Positions 39,386 to 48,031 of a stretch of DNA of 64,000 nucleotides are shown one piece after another. Every line of letters begins with the position of its first letter. Within the stretch, counting starts at the first letter, position 1. Position numbers and translations under genes: made by a program. Under the pieces are notes generated by a model. That model was not told the origin of the DNA and did no database searches. It saw only the letters and a list, made by a program, of their open reading frames with translations. Origin of the DNA: Hyphomicrobiales bacterium (GTDB lineage: Bacteria > Pseudomonadota > Alphaproteobacteria > Rhizobiales > Rhizobiaceae); the NCBI GenBank assembly GCA_002401155.1, contig NVSG01000002.1, positions 224,749-288,748 on the forward strand, read 5' to 3'.

Positions 39386-40747
39386 ATGGATGTACTCACA
39401 AATTCTCAGTTGAAACACAGTCCCGGTAAGCATAAATCGAAACTGGCAGAGCAACGAGCCTTTCGAAAACGTCTTGATAAGGCATTTCCTCTTGAAATAA
39501 AAAACGTACCGATCAGCCGGCGTGCTGGCCTTGCTGCGTTTGGCGGAGAGCCCGTAATTGAGAAGGGGCAAATTGTTCCCTGGCCTGCGGCGTGTAAGAA
39601 GCATGCCGAGTTACTTGCTTCCGTTGTTAGTAGTGGCAAATACCATCGTGTGAACCACCCCATAGTGACAAAACTTGAGCAACGTCTTGCTGCCTGGTCA
39701 AACTGGTGGGACGTTAGGGCCGTGGGCAGCGGGACCTCTGCTGTACATATTGGCTTGGATTATTTTCGCAACCGCGGTCCGAAAGTGGTAACGGCTGCGC
39801 TAAACTGGCCTGGTGCCGTTGGGCCAATTGGTTTCAGTAATATGACGCCTGAATTTGTTGATGTGGATTTGTCCAATGCCGCCATTAATCAGGAGGCCGC
39901 AGCAAATAGGGTGACCAATGATGTGGGTGTTGTATTGATCACACATCTGTTTGGTAATTTTGTCGATGCGGAAAAGCTGCGGGAAGTCAGCAGAAAAAAT
40001 GGTGCTGCAATTGTCGATGATGTGGCCCAATCGATTGCTGCGATCAAGGTTGGCGATGGTCAGCATCCGTTAAACAGTGATGTTCTTGCTCTTTCAGGTA
40101 ATGGGGCAAAACATTTGGGTGCTGGTGAATTGGGTTTTGTGTTGAGCCGCGACCCTGATCTGATTGAGCATGTGGACCGGGTTTCACTGACTAGCTCATC
40201 CAGAAACGGAGAGCGAGTTTTTTCTCCAAATACTAGCGGATATAATTACCGTCCTAATGTATTTTCTTCAGCGATTGCATCATCTCGAGTTAAGAAGCTG
40301 GATCAGCAATTGAAGCATCGACGCAAGAACTGCTTCTCGTTTTGGAGTAAGGCAAAGCATTGTGAAGGGCTTCTGCCCATATTCAATCCTGATGACATGC
40401 GAAACTCGTTTCTCAATCTGCCGCTGCGTATTGATACTGAAGTGCTTGATTTGCCGGCAAATCCGATTGTGCGAGATTATATCGTCAACTTGCTACGTGC
40501 AGAAGGTGTGCCTGTATTGGTTTGGTTGACAAAACCGGTGTTTGATTATCTGCCGAAATGGCAGGGTAAATGGTCAGCTACCGACTTTCCCAATACTCAG
40601 CTTTTATTGGATACGATGTTCTATCTATCGGAAATCGCACCGCCAAACAACAAAGCGCTCATGCAGCAATATGCCAATGCCTTTGAGAAGGTATGGGCTG
40701 CTCTGCCTAGCTTGAAACAAGAAATACGTCGTTCAGTATTTCAGTAA
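39386..40747 (+). CDS. DegT/DnrJ/EryC1/StrS-family PLP aminotransferase
   Basis: 453 residues. The fold-type I PLP-binding pattern is visible: AVGSGTSAVHIGLDYF (cofactor phosphate loop), AAIVDDVAQSIAA (Asp contacting the pyridine N) and ALSGNGAKHLGAGELG, where Lys would form the Schiff base as in SxxxxK of DegT enzymes. The opening RRAGLAAFGGEPVIEKGQIVPWPA resembles the AHBA synthase/StrS branch (GGxP..). Such enzymes aminate keto sugars or cyclitols. It is the first gene of a nine-gene cluster in one direction and presumably adds or removes the amino group in that pathway; the substrate is unknown. Confidence 0.85.
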   Translation: MDVLTNSQLKHSPGKHKSKLAEQRAFRKRLDKAFPLEIKNVPISRRAGLAAFGGEPVIEKGQIVPWPAACKKHAELLASVVSSGKYHRVNHPIVTKLEQRLAAWSNWWDVRAVGSGTSAVHIGLDYFRNRGPKVVTAALNWPGAVGPIGFSNMTPEFVDVDLSNAAINQEAAANRVTNDVGVVLITHLFGNFVDAEKLREVSRKNGAAIVDDVAQSIAAIKVGDGQHPLNSDVLALSGNGAKHLGAGELGFVLSRDPDLIEHVDRVSLTSSSRNGERVFSPNTSGYNYRPNVFSSAIASSRVKKLDQQLKHRRKNCFSFWSKAKHCEGLLPIFNPDDMRNSFLNLPLRIDTEVLDLPANPIVRDYIVNLLRAEGVPVLVWLTKPVFDYLPKWQGKWSATDFPNTQLLLDTMFYLSEIAPPNNKALMQQYANAFEKVWAALPSLKQEIRRSVFQ

Positions 40748-40759
40748 ATGGAGGGTGCT

Positions 40760-41515
40760 ATGTCTAGATATAAATATGAAGGTTTTCCAGATTTCGGGTT
40801 CTCGACTGTCATTAAATTTGGCGGAAGTCTTATGCGGAACCCTGCGGCATGCAGATCTACAATTGTTGCAATTGAGACTATTGCAGCATCGGGGCACAAT
40901 GTGTTGATTGTTCCGGGGGGAGGGATTCCCGATAAGGCGATTGAGGCGATAAATGTCGATAACCCTCTTTCACCCTTTACTGCTCACCATGCCTGCGCAC
41001 TGGCGCAGGACCAGACCGGATATCTTTTATCCGATCCGGAATTTTCCTCTAACCTTGTGCCTTGTGCTTCGCTCGGGGATTGCAAGACTGCTTTACAAAA
41101 AGGGAGCGTTCCGGTTTTGCTTCCCTCCCGTATTCTGTTTGCTATTGATCCTGTTGCCTGGTCCTGGGACATCACATCTGATGCCGTCGCAGCCTGGTTT
41201 GCGTGGTTGGTTGGTGCGCGCAGTCTGGCTGTTTTGACTGATGTTGATGGAATTTACGCTGATGGGGATATCAACAATCCGGAAAAACGAATTGTGCGTG
41301 TGTCGGCGCGCGATTTAGTTGGTTTGGGGCATACTTCGATTGATGTTTGCGCGGTCGCTTTCATGGCGGGAAAGGGGATCACCGGAGCTGTTTTGAATGG
41401 TCATCACCCGGATCGACTGATTGACTGGATGGAGGGACGGGCGACAATTGCAACCGATATCGTAGAGCATGGCTCCATGATTCTTGCCGCTGATAATGAT
41501 GCGTTGGTAGGATAG
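40760..41515 (+). CDS. Amino-acid-kinase-fold small-molecule kinase
   Basis: 251 residues. TVIKFGGSLM is the N-terminal ATP/phosphate loop, VLIVPGGGIPDKAI the glycine-rich second loop, and SWDITSDAVAAWFA followed by LAVLTDVDGIY the substrate and nucleotide region. SPFTAHHACALAQDQTGYLLSD and SWDITSDA recall the MfnE/uridylate-kinase-like branch, which phosphorylates alcohols or phosphates rather than carboxylates. I start at ATG 40760, which has GGAGGG 5 bp before it; ATG 40748 overlaps that site. The gene is 12 bp from the aminotransferase. The substrate is not known. Confidence 0.8.
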   Translation: MSRYKYEGFPDFGFSTVIKFGGSLMRNPAACRSTIVAIETIAASGHNVLIVPGGGIPDKAIEAINVDNPLSPFTAHHACALAQDQTGYLLSDPEFSSNLVPCASLGDCKTALQKGSVPVLLPSRILFAIDPVAWSWDITSDAVAAWFAWLVGARSLAVLTDVDGIYADGDINNPEKRIVRVSARDLVGLGHTSIDVCAVAFMAGKGITGAVLNGHHPDRLIDWMEGRATIATDIVEHGSMILAADNDALVG

Positions 41516-41523
41516 GGGCAAAC

Positions 41524-42342
41524 ATGACAAATAGTACTTCTATTGGATTGACCATTTACGGACCCGAAGTTGCAAAGGCTGGGTTGAGTAGATCGTTAGA
41601 TAGCTTCATTGGCAATCATACTGGCCTCATGATTGAAGAGCGGTTTCTTGTTTTGCATAGCGCGCAGTCAATTTTTCAATTCTATTCCCTGACTGATTCA
41701 ACCTCTGGAGCGCATTGGCCATTGGTTGAGGATTTGTTTGATATGCGCCCTGCATGTGTAACTCTTTGGCGGGGTGAGAATGCTCTCAATTCCCTACAAA
41801 AAATTAAGGGTGCCACCCAGCCTGCTAATGCGTTATCAGGCACTATTCGGAGCCTGTTTTGGTGTGATAATGCGGTCACGAACCTTCTTCATGTTAGCGA
41901 TGCTCCAGAACTAATGCAGGCTGAACTCAAAATGTTGCGGCCCCTCAGTCTTGCGTTTTCGCAAAGTGCATGGGATGCGCAAAAGATTTCAACAAAAAAC
42001 ATATGGCCGCATTCATCTCTCGCCAGTTTGCTTTCTCTGCTGATTACGGCGCGAGATGAACCTTATGATATTGGCCCTGGATTACCAATTTCGGGTGCGG
42101 CAATTGAATCAGCACAAATTTGGATTGCTGCTGCCCGTCGTTTGAACGCCAATAAGGACGACCGTCTTTCTGAGGCAACGCAGAATTATTTGAACGGCGA
42201 ATTACAAGGTTTTGAACAATTGATGCAAGCGACTGGGCCGGTTTCCGCTTGGACGAGGTTGGTGTTGAAAGCCGGAATTTCCTCGAATAAAATCTGGTCT
42301 TCTATGCAGATGGATATGACAAAAAAGAAGGTGAACAGCTGA
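41524..42342 (+). CDS. Nucleoside-diphosphate-kinase-like protein with C-terminal extension
   Basis: 272 residues. Residues 6-135 follow the NDP kinase pattern: SIGLTIYGPEVAKAGL at the start, then RPACVTLWRGENALNSLQKIKGATQPANALSGTIRSLF, and TNLLHVSDAPELMQAE, matching the NDPK segment NLVHGSDSxE with the phosphate-accepting His at position 123. Residues 140-272 are not part of standard NDPK (about 140 residues) and I do not recognise them. The first KPDA motif is replaced by IYGPEVA. It may transfer phosphate to the product of the preceding kinase. Its stop overlaps the next start (1 bp). Confidence 0.75.
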   Translation: MTNSTSIGLTIYGPEVAKAGLSRSLDSFIGNHTGLMIEERFLVLHSAQSIFQFYSLTDSTSGAHWPLVEDLFDMRPACVTLWRGENALNSLQKIKGATQPANALSGTIRSLFWCDNAVTNLLHVSDAPELMQAELKMLRPLSLAFSQSAWDAQKISTKNIWPHSSLASLLSLLITARDEPYDIGPGLPISGAAIESAQIWIAAARRLNANKDDRLSEATQNYLNGELQGFEQLMQATGPVSAWTRLVLKAGISSNKIWSSMQMDMTKKKVNS

Positions 42343-42893
42343 TGACGCCCACTTCTTTAATGGATTATGCATTGCAAACAATTGCAAAAAACAGGAGTTC
42401 CTCCAGTTGGTTGGCGGGCAGTGTGGTTATTCGTGATCTGATCCAGCGGCAGCCTCAGGATGTCGATATTCATCATATCTCTGCCAAAGCGATGCTTGAA
42501 GCGTTTGAGGCGGACAAACGGTTGCTTCTGGAATCCGGGTTTTGTTTGGGGAAAGAAGAGCACGAGGAGGGGGAATTTCAATCTGCGTTTGAGCATTCCG
42601 ATGGAACGGTCATCCTCAACTGGGTGCTGGAGGACCATTTGCCTCCCGATGGATTGTTAATCGCCCATGATTTGGGCGCATGTTCTAATCAAACTGATGT
42701 GCTGGCCCGCAAGGTTGAAATGTACCTTGAATGTGGTGATCCAAAACACAAAAATGACCTGATCTCGGTGTCGGAGAACTTGGCGATCATTCCAAATGCA
42801 ATTGCTCCGGAGACTATTGCCAAAATGCTACGCCAAATTGGATTGCCAAACGCGAATAGTCTTTTGGCTAAAAACCATCAGGACGGGCATTGA
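42342..42893 (+). CDS. Nucleotidyltransferase-fold protein
   Basis: 183 residues. The pattern SSWLAGSVVIRDLIQRQPQDVDIHHIS is the GS...DxD signature of the polymerase-beta-like nucleotidyltransferase fold, and DVLARKVEMYLECGDPKHKNDLISV resembles the later KxxD region of MNT/AbiEii-type members. The second metal Asp is present in DVDIH. Activating a phosphorylated intermediate with a nucleotide is one possible role. It overlaps the NDPK-like gene by 1 bp, so it is part of the same operon. I could not assign a known family below the fold level. Confidence 0.65.
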   Translation: MTPTSLMDYALQTIAKNRSSSSWLAGSVVIRDLIQRQPQDVDIHHISAKAMLEAFEADKRLLLESGFCLGKEEHEEGEFQSAFEHSDGTVILNWVLEDHLPPDGLLIAHDLGACSNQTDVLARKVEMYLECGDPKHKNDLISVSENLAIIPNAIAPETIAKMLRQIGLPNANSLLAKNHQDGH

Positions 42894-42894
42894 A

Positions 42895-43083
42895 ATGGAT
42901 CGCGAGAGGGGGCTCCCGGTAGGTCTATTATCGATAGGTTCTCTGGTTGGCCCTATAACATTTCCCGCAATTGCCTCGATTACGGCGACGTTTGACTTCT
43001 CAATATTTCGCAAACCAGACATTGCATCTGCGCTCACCGCCCATTTGTCTGCAACAATATCGTGCAGGTTTGAATCCAGTTAA
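42895..43083 (+). CDS. Tiny ORF in the cluster, doubtful
   Basis: 62 residues from ATG 42895, one base after the previous stop, so translational coupling is possible. It is moderately hydrophobic (LPVGLLSIGSLVGPITFPA) without an evident full membrane span. No family is recognised. It could be a small protein, or the leftover start of a lost gene between the nucleotidyltransferase and the class III aminotransferase. Confidence 0.35.
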   Translation: MDRERGLPVGLLSIGSLVGPITFPAIASITATFDFSIFRKPDIASALTAHLSATISCRFESS

Positions 43084-43115
43084 ATTTGATTTTAAAAATC
43101 TAGAAGGATAATAAA

Positions 43116-44495
43116 ATGGGATACCACAAGAAGTTAGTAGATGACTCCGCTATTGCGAATGATTTGTTTGAGCAATCCTTAGCACTGACCACTAAGGCAA
43201 AAGATTTATACCCCGCTGGTGTTACTCGGGTCTCTATCGGAACCTCCCAACTTGCTGGTCAAAAAAAGGAGTTATCGATTTATGCACAATCTGGCGACGG
43301 TGCATTTTTTATAGATGTTGATGGTAATAGTTTCACGGATTTTCATAGCAATTTTTCGACCTTGATACATGGGCACCAGCACCCAGATATCATTCAAGCA
43401 ATTCAGTCTCAGCTCGAACAAGGAACTTGTTTTGGCGGTCCAACCGAAGCTGATATCACCTTTGCGAGCCTCTTATGCGAGCGGATTCCCGCCATAGAAC
43501 GTCTCCGCTTTCTTAATAGTGGCACAGAGGCTGTCATGTTTGCCATCAAAGCTGCAAGGGCCGCGACAGGTCGCACAAAAATTGCCAAATTTGAAGGTGC
43601 ATTTCATGGCACCTATGATTGGGCTGAAGTGAGCGTACGGAGCAATCCTGACACTTGGGGTAATATCATTCATCCACATTCAAACCCACCATATCTCAAT
43701 ACGCCGGATCATGTGTGCAAGGATGTCGTAGTTTTGCCTTTCAACGATATTGATCAATCAAAGAAAATATTAGACGAACATGGGCCTAGCCTCGCATGTC
43801 TGCTGATCGATATGCTTCCGTGTGCTGCTGGAATGATGCCTATTGAAAGAGATTATCTTTCAATGCTTCAAGAAGCCGCTCATAAATATAAAATTATTAC
43901 AATTAGTGATGAAGTGGTGTGTTTCCGTCTTGGCTATCACGGCGCATCGGCCGCGATGGAATTCGAGCCAGATTTAGTAACACTGGGGAAAGTTGTTGGA
44001 GGTGGATTACCGATTGGTGTCGTTGGGGGACGCGCGGAAATCATGGAAGTTTTTGCCCCACAGGGAAATGCTCCGGTACCCCAGGGAGGGACATTCTCAG
44101 CCAATCCACTTACCATGGTAGCAGGAGCTGCCGCTCTCAATGCTTTGGTGCCGAGTGAAATCAACCGAATTGATCGACTTGGGAAACGTTTACGGCAAGG
44201 CTCGGAAGAGCTCGCCCTAAAGGCTGGTGTCTTACTGACTGTACAGGGAGCGGGATCCCTATTTCGCTTCCACGCCAAGAAAACAAGGCCAAGGACATTC
44301 CGGAGTGCTTTTGCCAATGCTGCAGAAACCGAGATGTTACGCTGGCTCCATGCCGCAATGTTGGAACGGGGTATTTACATTGCCGCACCACTTTGGGGGG
44401 CTATTTCCACCGCAATGACAGAGGAGCACATCGATAACTTTCTCAATGCACTCCGTGAGTGTCTCGCGAGATGGCCTGAGAAGCAGAAATCCTAA
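43116..44495 (+). CDS. Class III PLP aminotransferase (glutamate-1-semialdehyde mutase-like)
   Basis: 459 residues. LYPAGVTRVSIG, DFHSNFSTLIHGHQHP and RLRFLNSGTEAVMFAIKAARAATGR form the class III N-terminal and cofactor-phosphate region; the Schiff-base Lys lies in LVTLGKVVGGGLPIG and the Asp contacting the pyridine in ITISDEVVCFRLGYHG. The sequence is nearest in appearance to HemL-type aminomutases, but a class III transaminase acting on an amino-aldehyde or amino sugar is just as likely. AGAAGGAT lies just upstream of ATG 43116. It is the second PLP enzyme in the cluster. Confidence 0.88.
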   Translation: MGYHKKLVDDSAIANDLFEQSLALTTKAKDLYPAGVTRVSIGTSQLAGQKKELSIYAQSGDGAFFIDVDGNSFTDFHSNFSTLIHGHQHPDIIQAIQSQLEQGTCFGGPTEADITFASLLCERIPAIERLRFLNSGTEAVMFAIKAARAATGRTKIAKFEGAFHGTYDWAEVSVRSNPDTWGNIIHPHSNPPYLNTPDHVCKDVVVLPFNDIDQSKKILDEHGPSLACLLIDMLPCAAGMMPIERDYLSMLQEAAHKYKIITISDEVVCFRLGYHGASAAMEFEPDLVTLGKVVGGGLPIGVVGGRAEIMEVFAPQGNAPVPQGGTFSANPLTMVAGAAALNALVPSEINRIDRLGKRLRQGSEELALKAGVLLTVQGAGSLFRFHAKKTRPRTFRSAFANAAETEMLRWLHAAMLERGIYIAAPLWGAISTAMTEEHIDNFLNALRECLARWPEKQKS

Positions 44496-44506
44496 TGGAG
44501 GACGTT

Positions 44507-44947
44507 ATGCAATTCTCAAAACAATCTTCTAGGACCAATGATGACGAGCTATTTTGCTCTCTGGTGACAAATCTGATGTCATTCGATGACCTTGATCCGG
44601 AAATTATCGCTCTCAATTTTGCAATACTCAGACACAACAAAAGTGCAGTTGGTGACATTGAAGCTCTACTAGATGTTTATGCCAAATCAGTCGAGAGCCT
44701 TACTCAGAATGAACAGGCTATGAGATGGCGCGAGCTGAGGAGAGACAATAAATTTGCCGGAACAATCAACCAAACTCTCTATCTATTCTACCTAGGCGCG
44801 ATTCAAGTTGACGGACATTGGAAACGCTGTGGATGGCAGCAACATTTACAAGCACTAGTTTGGAGAGAGCTGAGTACGCATCCACCAATGAGCCGCGGCG
44901 TAAGCGAATTCGGCGACTGGAGCAGACCACCTCACAAAAAGAGCTAG
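44507..44947 (+). CDS. Small subunit of a membrane-type FAD dehydrogenase (FAD-SLDH-like)
   Basis: 146 residues from ATG 44507 (GGAGG 4 bp before it; an upstream ATG 44495 overlaps the aminotransferase stop). FAGTINQTLYLFYLGAIQVDG and WQQHLQALVWREL followed by a C-terminal WSRPP resemble the small subunit (PF12318) of membrane-bound sorbitol-type dehydrogenases, where it stabilises and exports the flavoprotein. The large subunit follows 30 bp downstream. I am moderately sure because the family is short and divergent. Confidence 0.6.
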   Translation: MQFSKQSSRTNDDELFCSLVTNLMSFDDLDPEIIALNFAILRHNKSAVGDIEALLDVYAKSVESLTQNEQAMRWRELRRDNKFAGTINQTLYLFYLGAIQVDGHWKRCGWQQHLQALVWRELSTHPPMSRGVSEFGDWSRPPHKKS

Positions 44948-44977
44948 AGAACGGGAATTTCAGAAAAGTGAATATCC

Positions 44978-46696
44978 ATGACGGACAAAACCTATGATGT
45001 TGTAATAGTTGGGAGCGGTTTTGCCGGTTCTCTCATCGCGGATTCTTTGATGGAAGCTGGAATCGATGTTGTCCTTCTCGAAGCTGGATTGCCAATTGAA
45101 GATGAGAAACATATCAGACACAATTTACGTGAAGTCATTGCAAATTCAGATGAGTCAGAAATATCTGCACCATATTTGCATCTGCTTGCACCTCAGGACC
45201 GCGCGCGCAAATCAGATTATTATGAGCAAGAAATAGGTCCAGCATTCGATGAATTTGGTGGGAAATACCTGCGCCTTGTCGGAGGCACAGGTCTTGCCTG
45301 GCTCGGAACTGCTCTTCGTATGTGTCCCAATGATTTTCGTATGCGAACCGAATATGGACTTGGTCGAGACTGGCCATTGTCATATGCAGATTTAGAACCA
45401 TGGTATTGCGCAGCGGAGGAAGCTATTGGAGTAGCGGGTGCAACCGAGGCGGATACCTCTCTAGCTGCTCCGCGAAGCAAACCGTTTCCGATGCCGCCGA
45501 TACCGCAAAGTTATGCTGATCACTACATGATTGAACGTTTAGGCAATCTTCATTTTGGATCACAAAAAATTCAAATCGTTCCAACGCCACAGGCACGTAA
45601 CTCCATCGATGGATATAACGGAAGACCACTCTGTGAAGGCTATTCATCATGTGTGCCACTTTGCCCGGTCGGAGCGAAATATGATCCTTTGGTTCATCTG
45701 CGGCGGGCATTATTAGCTGGTGCTGAACTGATAGCTGGTGCAACCGTGACTAATCTTGATGTGGATGCCGATGGCCATGTTACCACAGCTTGGTTCCGGG
45801 CTATTGATGGCGAAATCGGAAGCGTGAAGGCGAAGATTTTTATACTTGCTGCAAACGGTATCGAGACACCTAAATTGTTGTTGCAATCCAATCATCAATA
45901 CTCAGCGGGCTTGGCCAATGGAAGTGGTCAAGTCGGCTGCAATCTGATGGACCATGTTGAGAAGCATTCATGTGCCATTGCTCCTGATCCCATCTTTCCA
46001 TACCGGGGACCACAATCGACATCTGGTATCGAGGTCATCCGAGACGGAAAGTTCCGAAGAAAAAGAGCCGCATTTCGAACAGCGCTACGCAATGACGGTT
46101 GGCGTAATGTTAACGGTGCTCCATTTGGCAGCCCTTCATCTTCGAACCGAATGCTGGCGGGCACGTTAATTGAATATGTTGAGAAAGAAGGCCTTTTCGG
46201 ACAGCCACTGAGAAACCGCATAAAGCAAATTGGGCTTAGGCAATGCGCATTGCAAAGCGTGGTGGAGATGTTGCCAGATGTCGAGAATCGAATATCGCTA
46301 TCCAATGAAAAGAAAGATGCATCCGGGCTACCGCGTCCTGAAATACATTTTCGGATCGATCAATATACTAAGGCCGGTATTATCAGCGCGGGAGAGCTTC
46401 ATCGGAAACTTTTTAAAGTATTGGGTTGCTGCGAGAATTCTACATTTATCGATCTGCAAGATGACAAACACAAATCTGATGCGGCAGGAAGCCATATTAT
46501 GGGCACGACTATTATGGGAGGAAATCCAAAAAACTCTGTTGTCGATTTAGAGTGTCGAACCCACGCGCACAAAAATCTATTCATAGGAGGAAGCGCTGTT
46601 TTTCCTACCGGGGCGACATCGAACCCCACCCTAACTATTTGCGCTCTCGCGCTCCGCATTGCTCATTCAGTCAAAGAAATGCTGCGAACGGTCTAA
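44978..46696 (+). CDS. GMC-family FAD dehydrogenase, large subunit
   Basis: 572 residues. The FAD-binding Rossmann fold begins DVVIVGSGFAGSLIADSLMEAGIDVVLLEAG; the middle has LRLVGGTGLAWLGTALR and a Cys-rich segment (CEGYSSCVPLCPVGAKYDP) like that of two-subunit gluconate and sorbitol dehydrogenases; the C terminus has NLFIGGSAVFPTGATSNPTLTI with the GMC signature and active-site region HIMGTTIMG. It would oxidise an alcohol of a sugar or cyclitol and pass electrons to the respiratory chain. No cytochrome subunit is encoded next to it, unlike the classical three-subunit enzymes. Confidence 0.88.
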   Translation: MTDKTYDVVIVGSGFAGSLIADSLMEAGIDVVLLEAGLPIEDEKHIRHNLREVIANSDESEISAPYLHLLAPQDRARKSDYYEQEIGPAFDEFGGKYLRLVGGTGLAWLGTALRMCPNDFRMRTEYGLGRDWPLSYADLEPWYCAAEEAIGVAGATEADTSLAAPRSKPFPMPPIPQSYADHYMIERLGNLHFGSQKIQIVPTPQARNSIDGYNGRPLCEGYSSCVPLCPVGAKYDPLVHLRRALLAGAELIAGATVTNLDVDADGHVTTAWFRAIDGEIGSVKAKIFILAANGIETPKLLLQSNHQYSAGLANGSGQVGCNLMDHVEKHSCAIAPDPIFPYRGPQSTSGIEVIRDGKFRRKRAAFRTALRNDGWRNVNGAPFGSPSSSNRMLAGTLIEYVEKEGLFGQPLRNRIKQIGLRQCALQSVVEMLPDVENRISLSNEKKDASGLPRPEIHFRIDQYTKAGIISAGELHRKLFKVLGCCENSTFIDLQDDKHKSDAAGSHIMGTTIMGGNPKNSVVDLECRTHAHKNLFIGGSAVFPTGATSNPTLTICALALRIAHSVKEMLRTV

Positions 46697-46733
46697 CCAA
46701 CACAGCATAGGGTATCTTGAAAGGCGGTCTGCT

Positions 46734-47966
46734 TTGTCCAGTAATTCAATACCTCTAACTAAGGTTGAGCCAGCTCCTGACCGAGTGGCGCTATTTTTGG
46801 TGATATGCTGTACCTTGGCTTTGGCCATCGCGCAGGGCATGAGCTATCCGCTCTTTTCCATCGTCATGGAGAGAAATGGTGTTTCTAATACTCTGATAGG
46901 GATGAATGGTGGAGCGCATGCCCTTGGCTTGGCGGTTGCAACCTTGACAATCAGCCGACTGACATTGTTGATCCGTGGTGATTATCTTTTTGCGGTGGCA
47001 TTGTTTGGTTGTGCATGTAGCCTCGCTATTTTTGCAACCTCGGACGCACTTTGGGTCTGGTTCTGGGCTCGCTTCTGTCTTGGTTATTGCGTTAATATTG
47101 TTCAAATACTGTCAGGGGCCTGGCTCAATACCGCTTGCACTGGTGATATGCGAGGACGTGTTGCAGGTTTGTTTGGTATGGGGGTTAGTATAGGGTTGGC
47201 CGTTGGCTCTCTGGCGATCCCGTTATTTGGGAAGCACAGTGATCTTGCATTTGGTTCACTCGCGCTCTACGTCACTTCTATTTCGCTTTTGCCACTTGTT
47301 TTAATGAACCGTATTTCCTGCCGTCCAGGACAATCTGCTCGCGGTGCGAAGTTTGACTTGTTTAAAAAAGCACCACTAATAGCGGTGATGGTATTTGTTT
47401 ATGCTTTTACCAATGTTACTGCAATTTCAACTATGCCCGTTTACTTTGTTCGCCTAGATTACGATGAAACATTTGCCGCGTTCAGCATAACCATTTTGAC
47501 TCTATCAATGGCTATTTCCCAACCAATAGTTGGATGGCTTTTGGACCACACTTCATACAAGTTGGTAGCAATAAGCGCTGGGCTAATTGCTGGTCTGGCC
47601 TTTCTAGTAATTCCATGGTTAGCAGCGCCCCCTATGATCCTTATGGCTTTTGGTCTGGTAGGGGCGGGGTGTCTTGCGCTTTATACCTGTGCTTTGACAA
47701 TGCTTGGAGATCAATTTTCTGGAGGAGCATTGGTTTCGGGAAGCGCTGCAATAGCATTGTCCTATGCTGTTGGATCTGCTGGCGGTTCATCCATTACCGG
47801 AGCTGTTATGGATATATTCGGACCATTTGCTGCGCCTGTTGCTGCTGGTATAGTTTTGATATGCTTCACGGTTGCCCTTGGACGTGAATTCATCGCGTTT
47901 TTCGCCCGTATTTTTGCCGTAGCATGTCAGACTATGACAAGACGAATTCTCGGATTTCTGTTTTGA
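46734..47966 (+). CDS. MFS transporter
   Basis: 410 residues with twelve hydrophobic segments. The loop-2 type motif of MFS proteins is weak, but the two-fold six-helix layout, a charged central loop (SARGAKFDLFKKAP) and QPIVGWLLDHTS in the second half support the family. The start is taken as TTG 46734 with AAAGGCGGT upstream; an in-frame ATG 46659 lies inside the dehydrogenase gene. It closes the cluster, so it probably exports the product or imports the substrate. Substrate unknown. Confidence 0.82.
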   Translation: MSSNSIPLTKVEPAPDRVALFLVICCTLALAIAQGMSYPLFSIVMERNGVSNTLIGMNGGAHALGLAVATLTISRLTLLIRGDYLFAVALFGCACSLAIFATSDALWVWFWARFCLGYCVNIVQILSGAWLNTACTGDMRGRVAGLFGMGVSIGLAVGSLAIPLFGKHSDLAFGSLALYVTSISLLPLVLMNRISCRPGQSARGAKFDLFKKAPLIAVMVFVYAFTNVTAISTMPVYFVRLDYDETFAAFSITILTLSMAISQPIVGWLLDHTSYKLVAISAGLIAGLAFLVIPWLAAPPMILMAFGLVGAGCLALYTCALTMLGDQFSGGALVSGSAAIALSYAVGSAGGSSITGAVMDIFGPFAAPVAAGIVLICFTVALGREFIAFFARIFAVACQTMTRRILGFLF

Positions 47967-48031
47967 CGCACCGTCCTGCAATGGACTGGCTTTGCAATCA
48001 ATAATGCTCAACATGCTCAGATTGATGCAGG

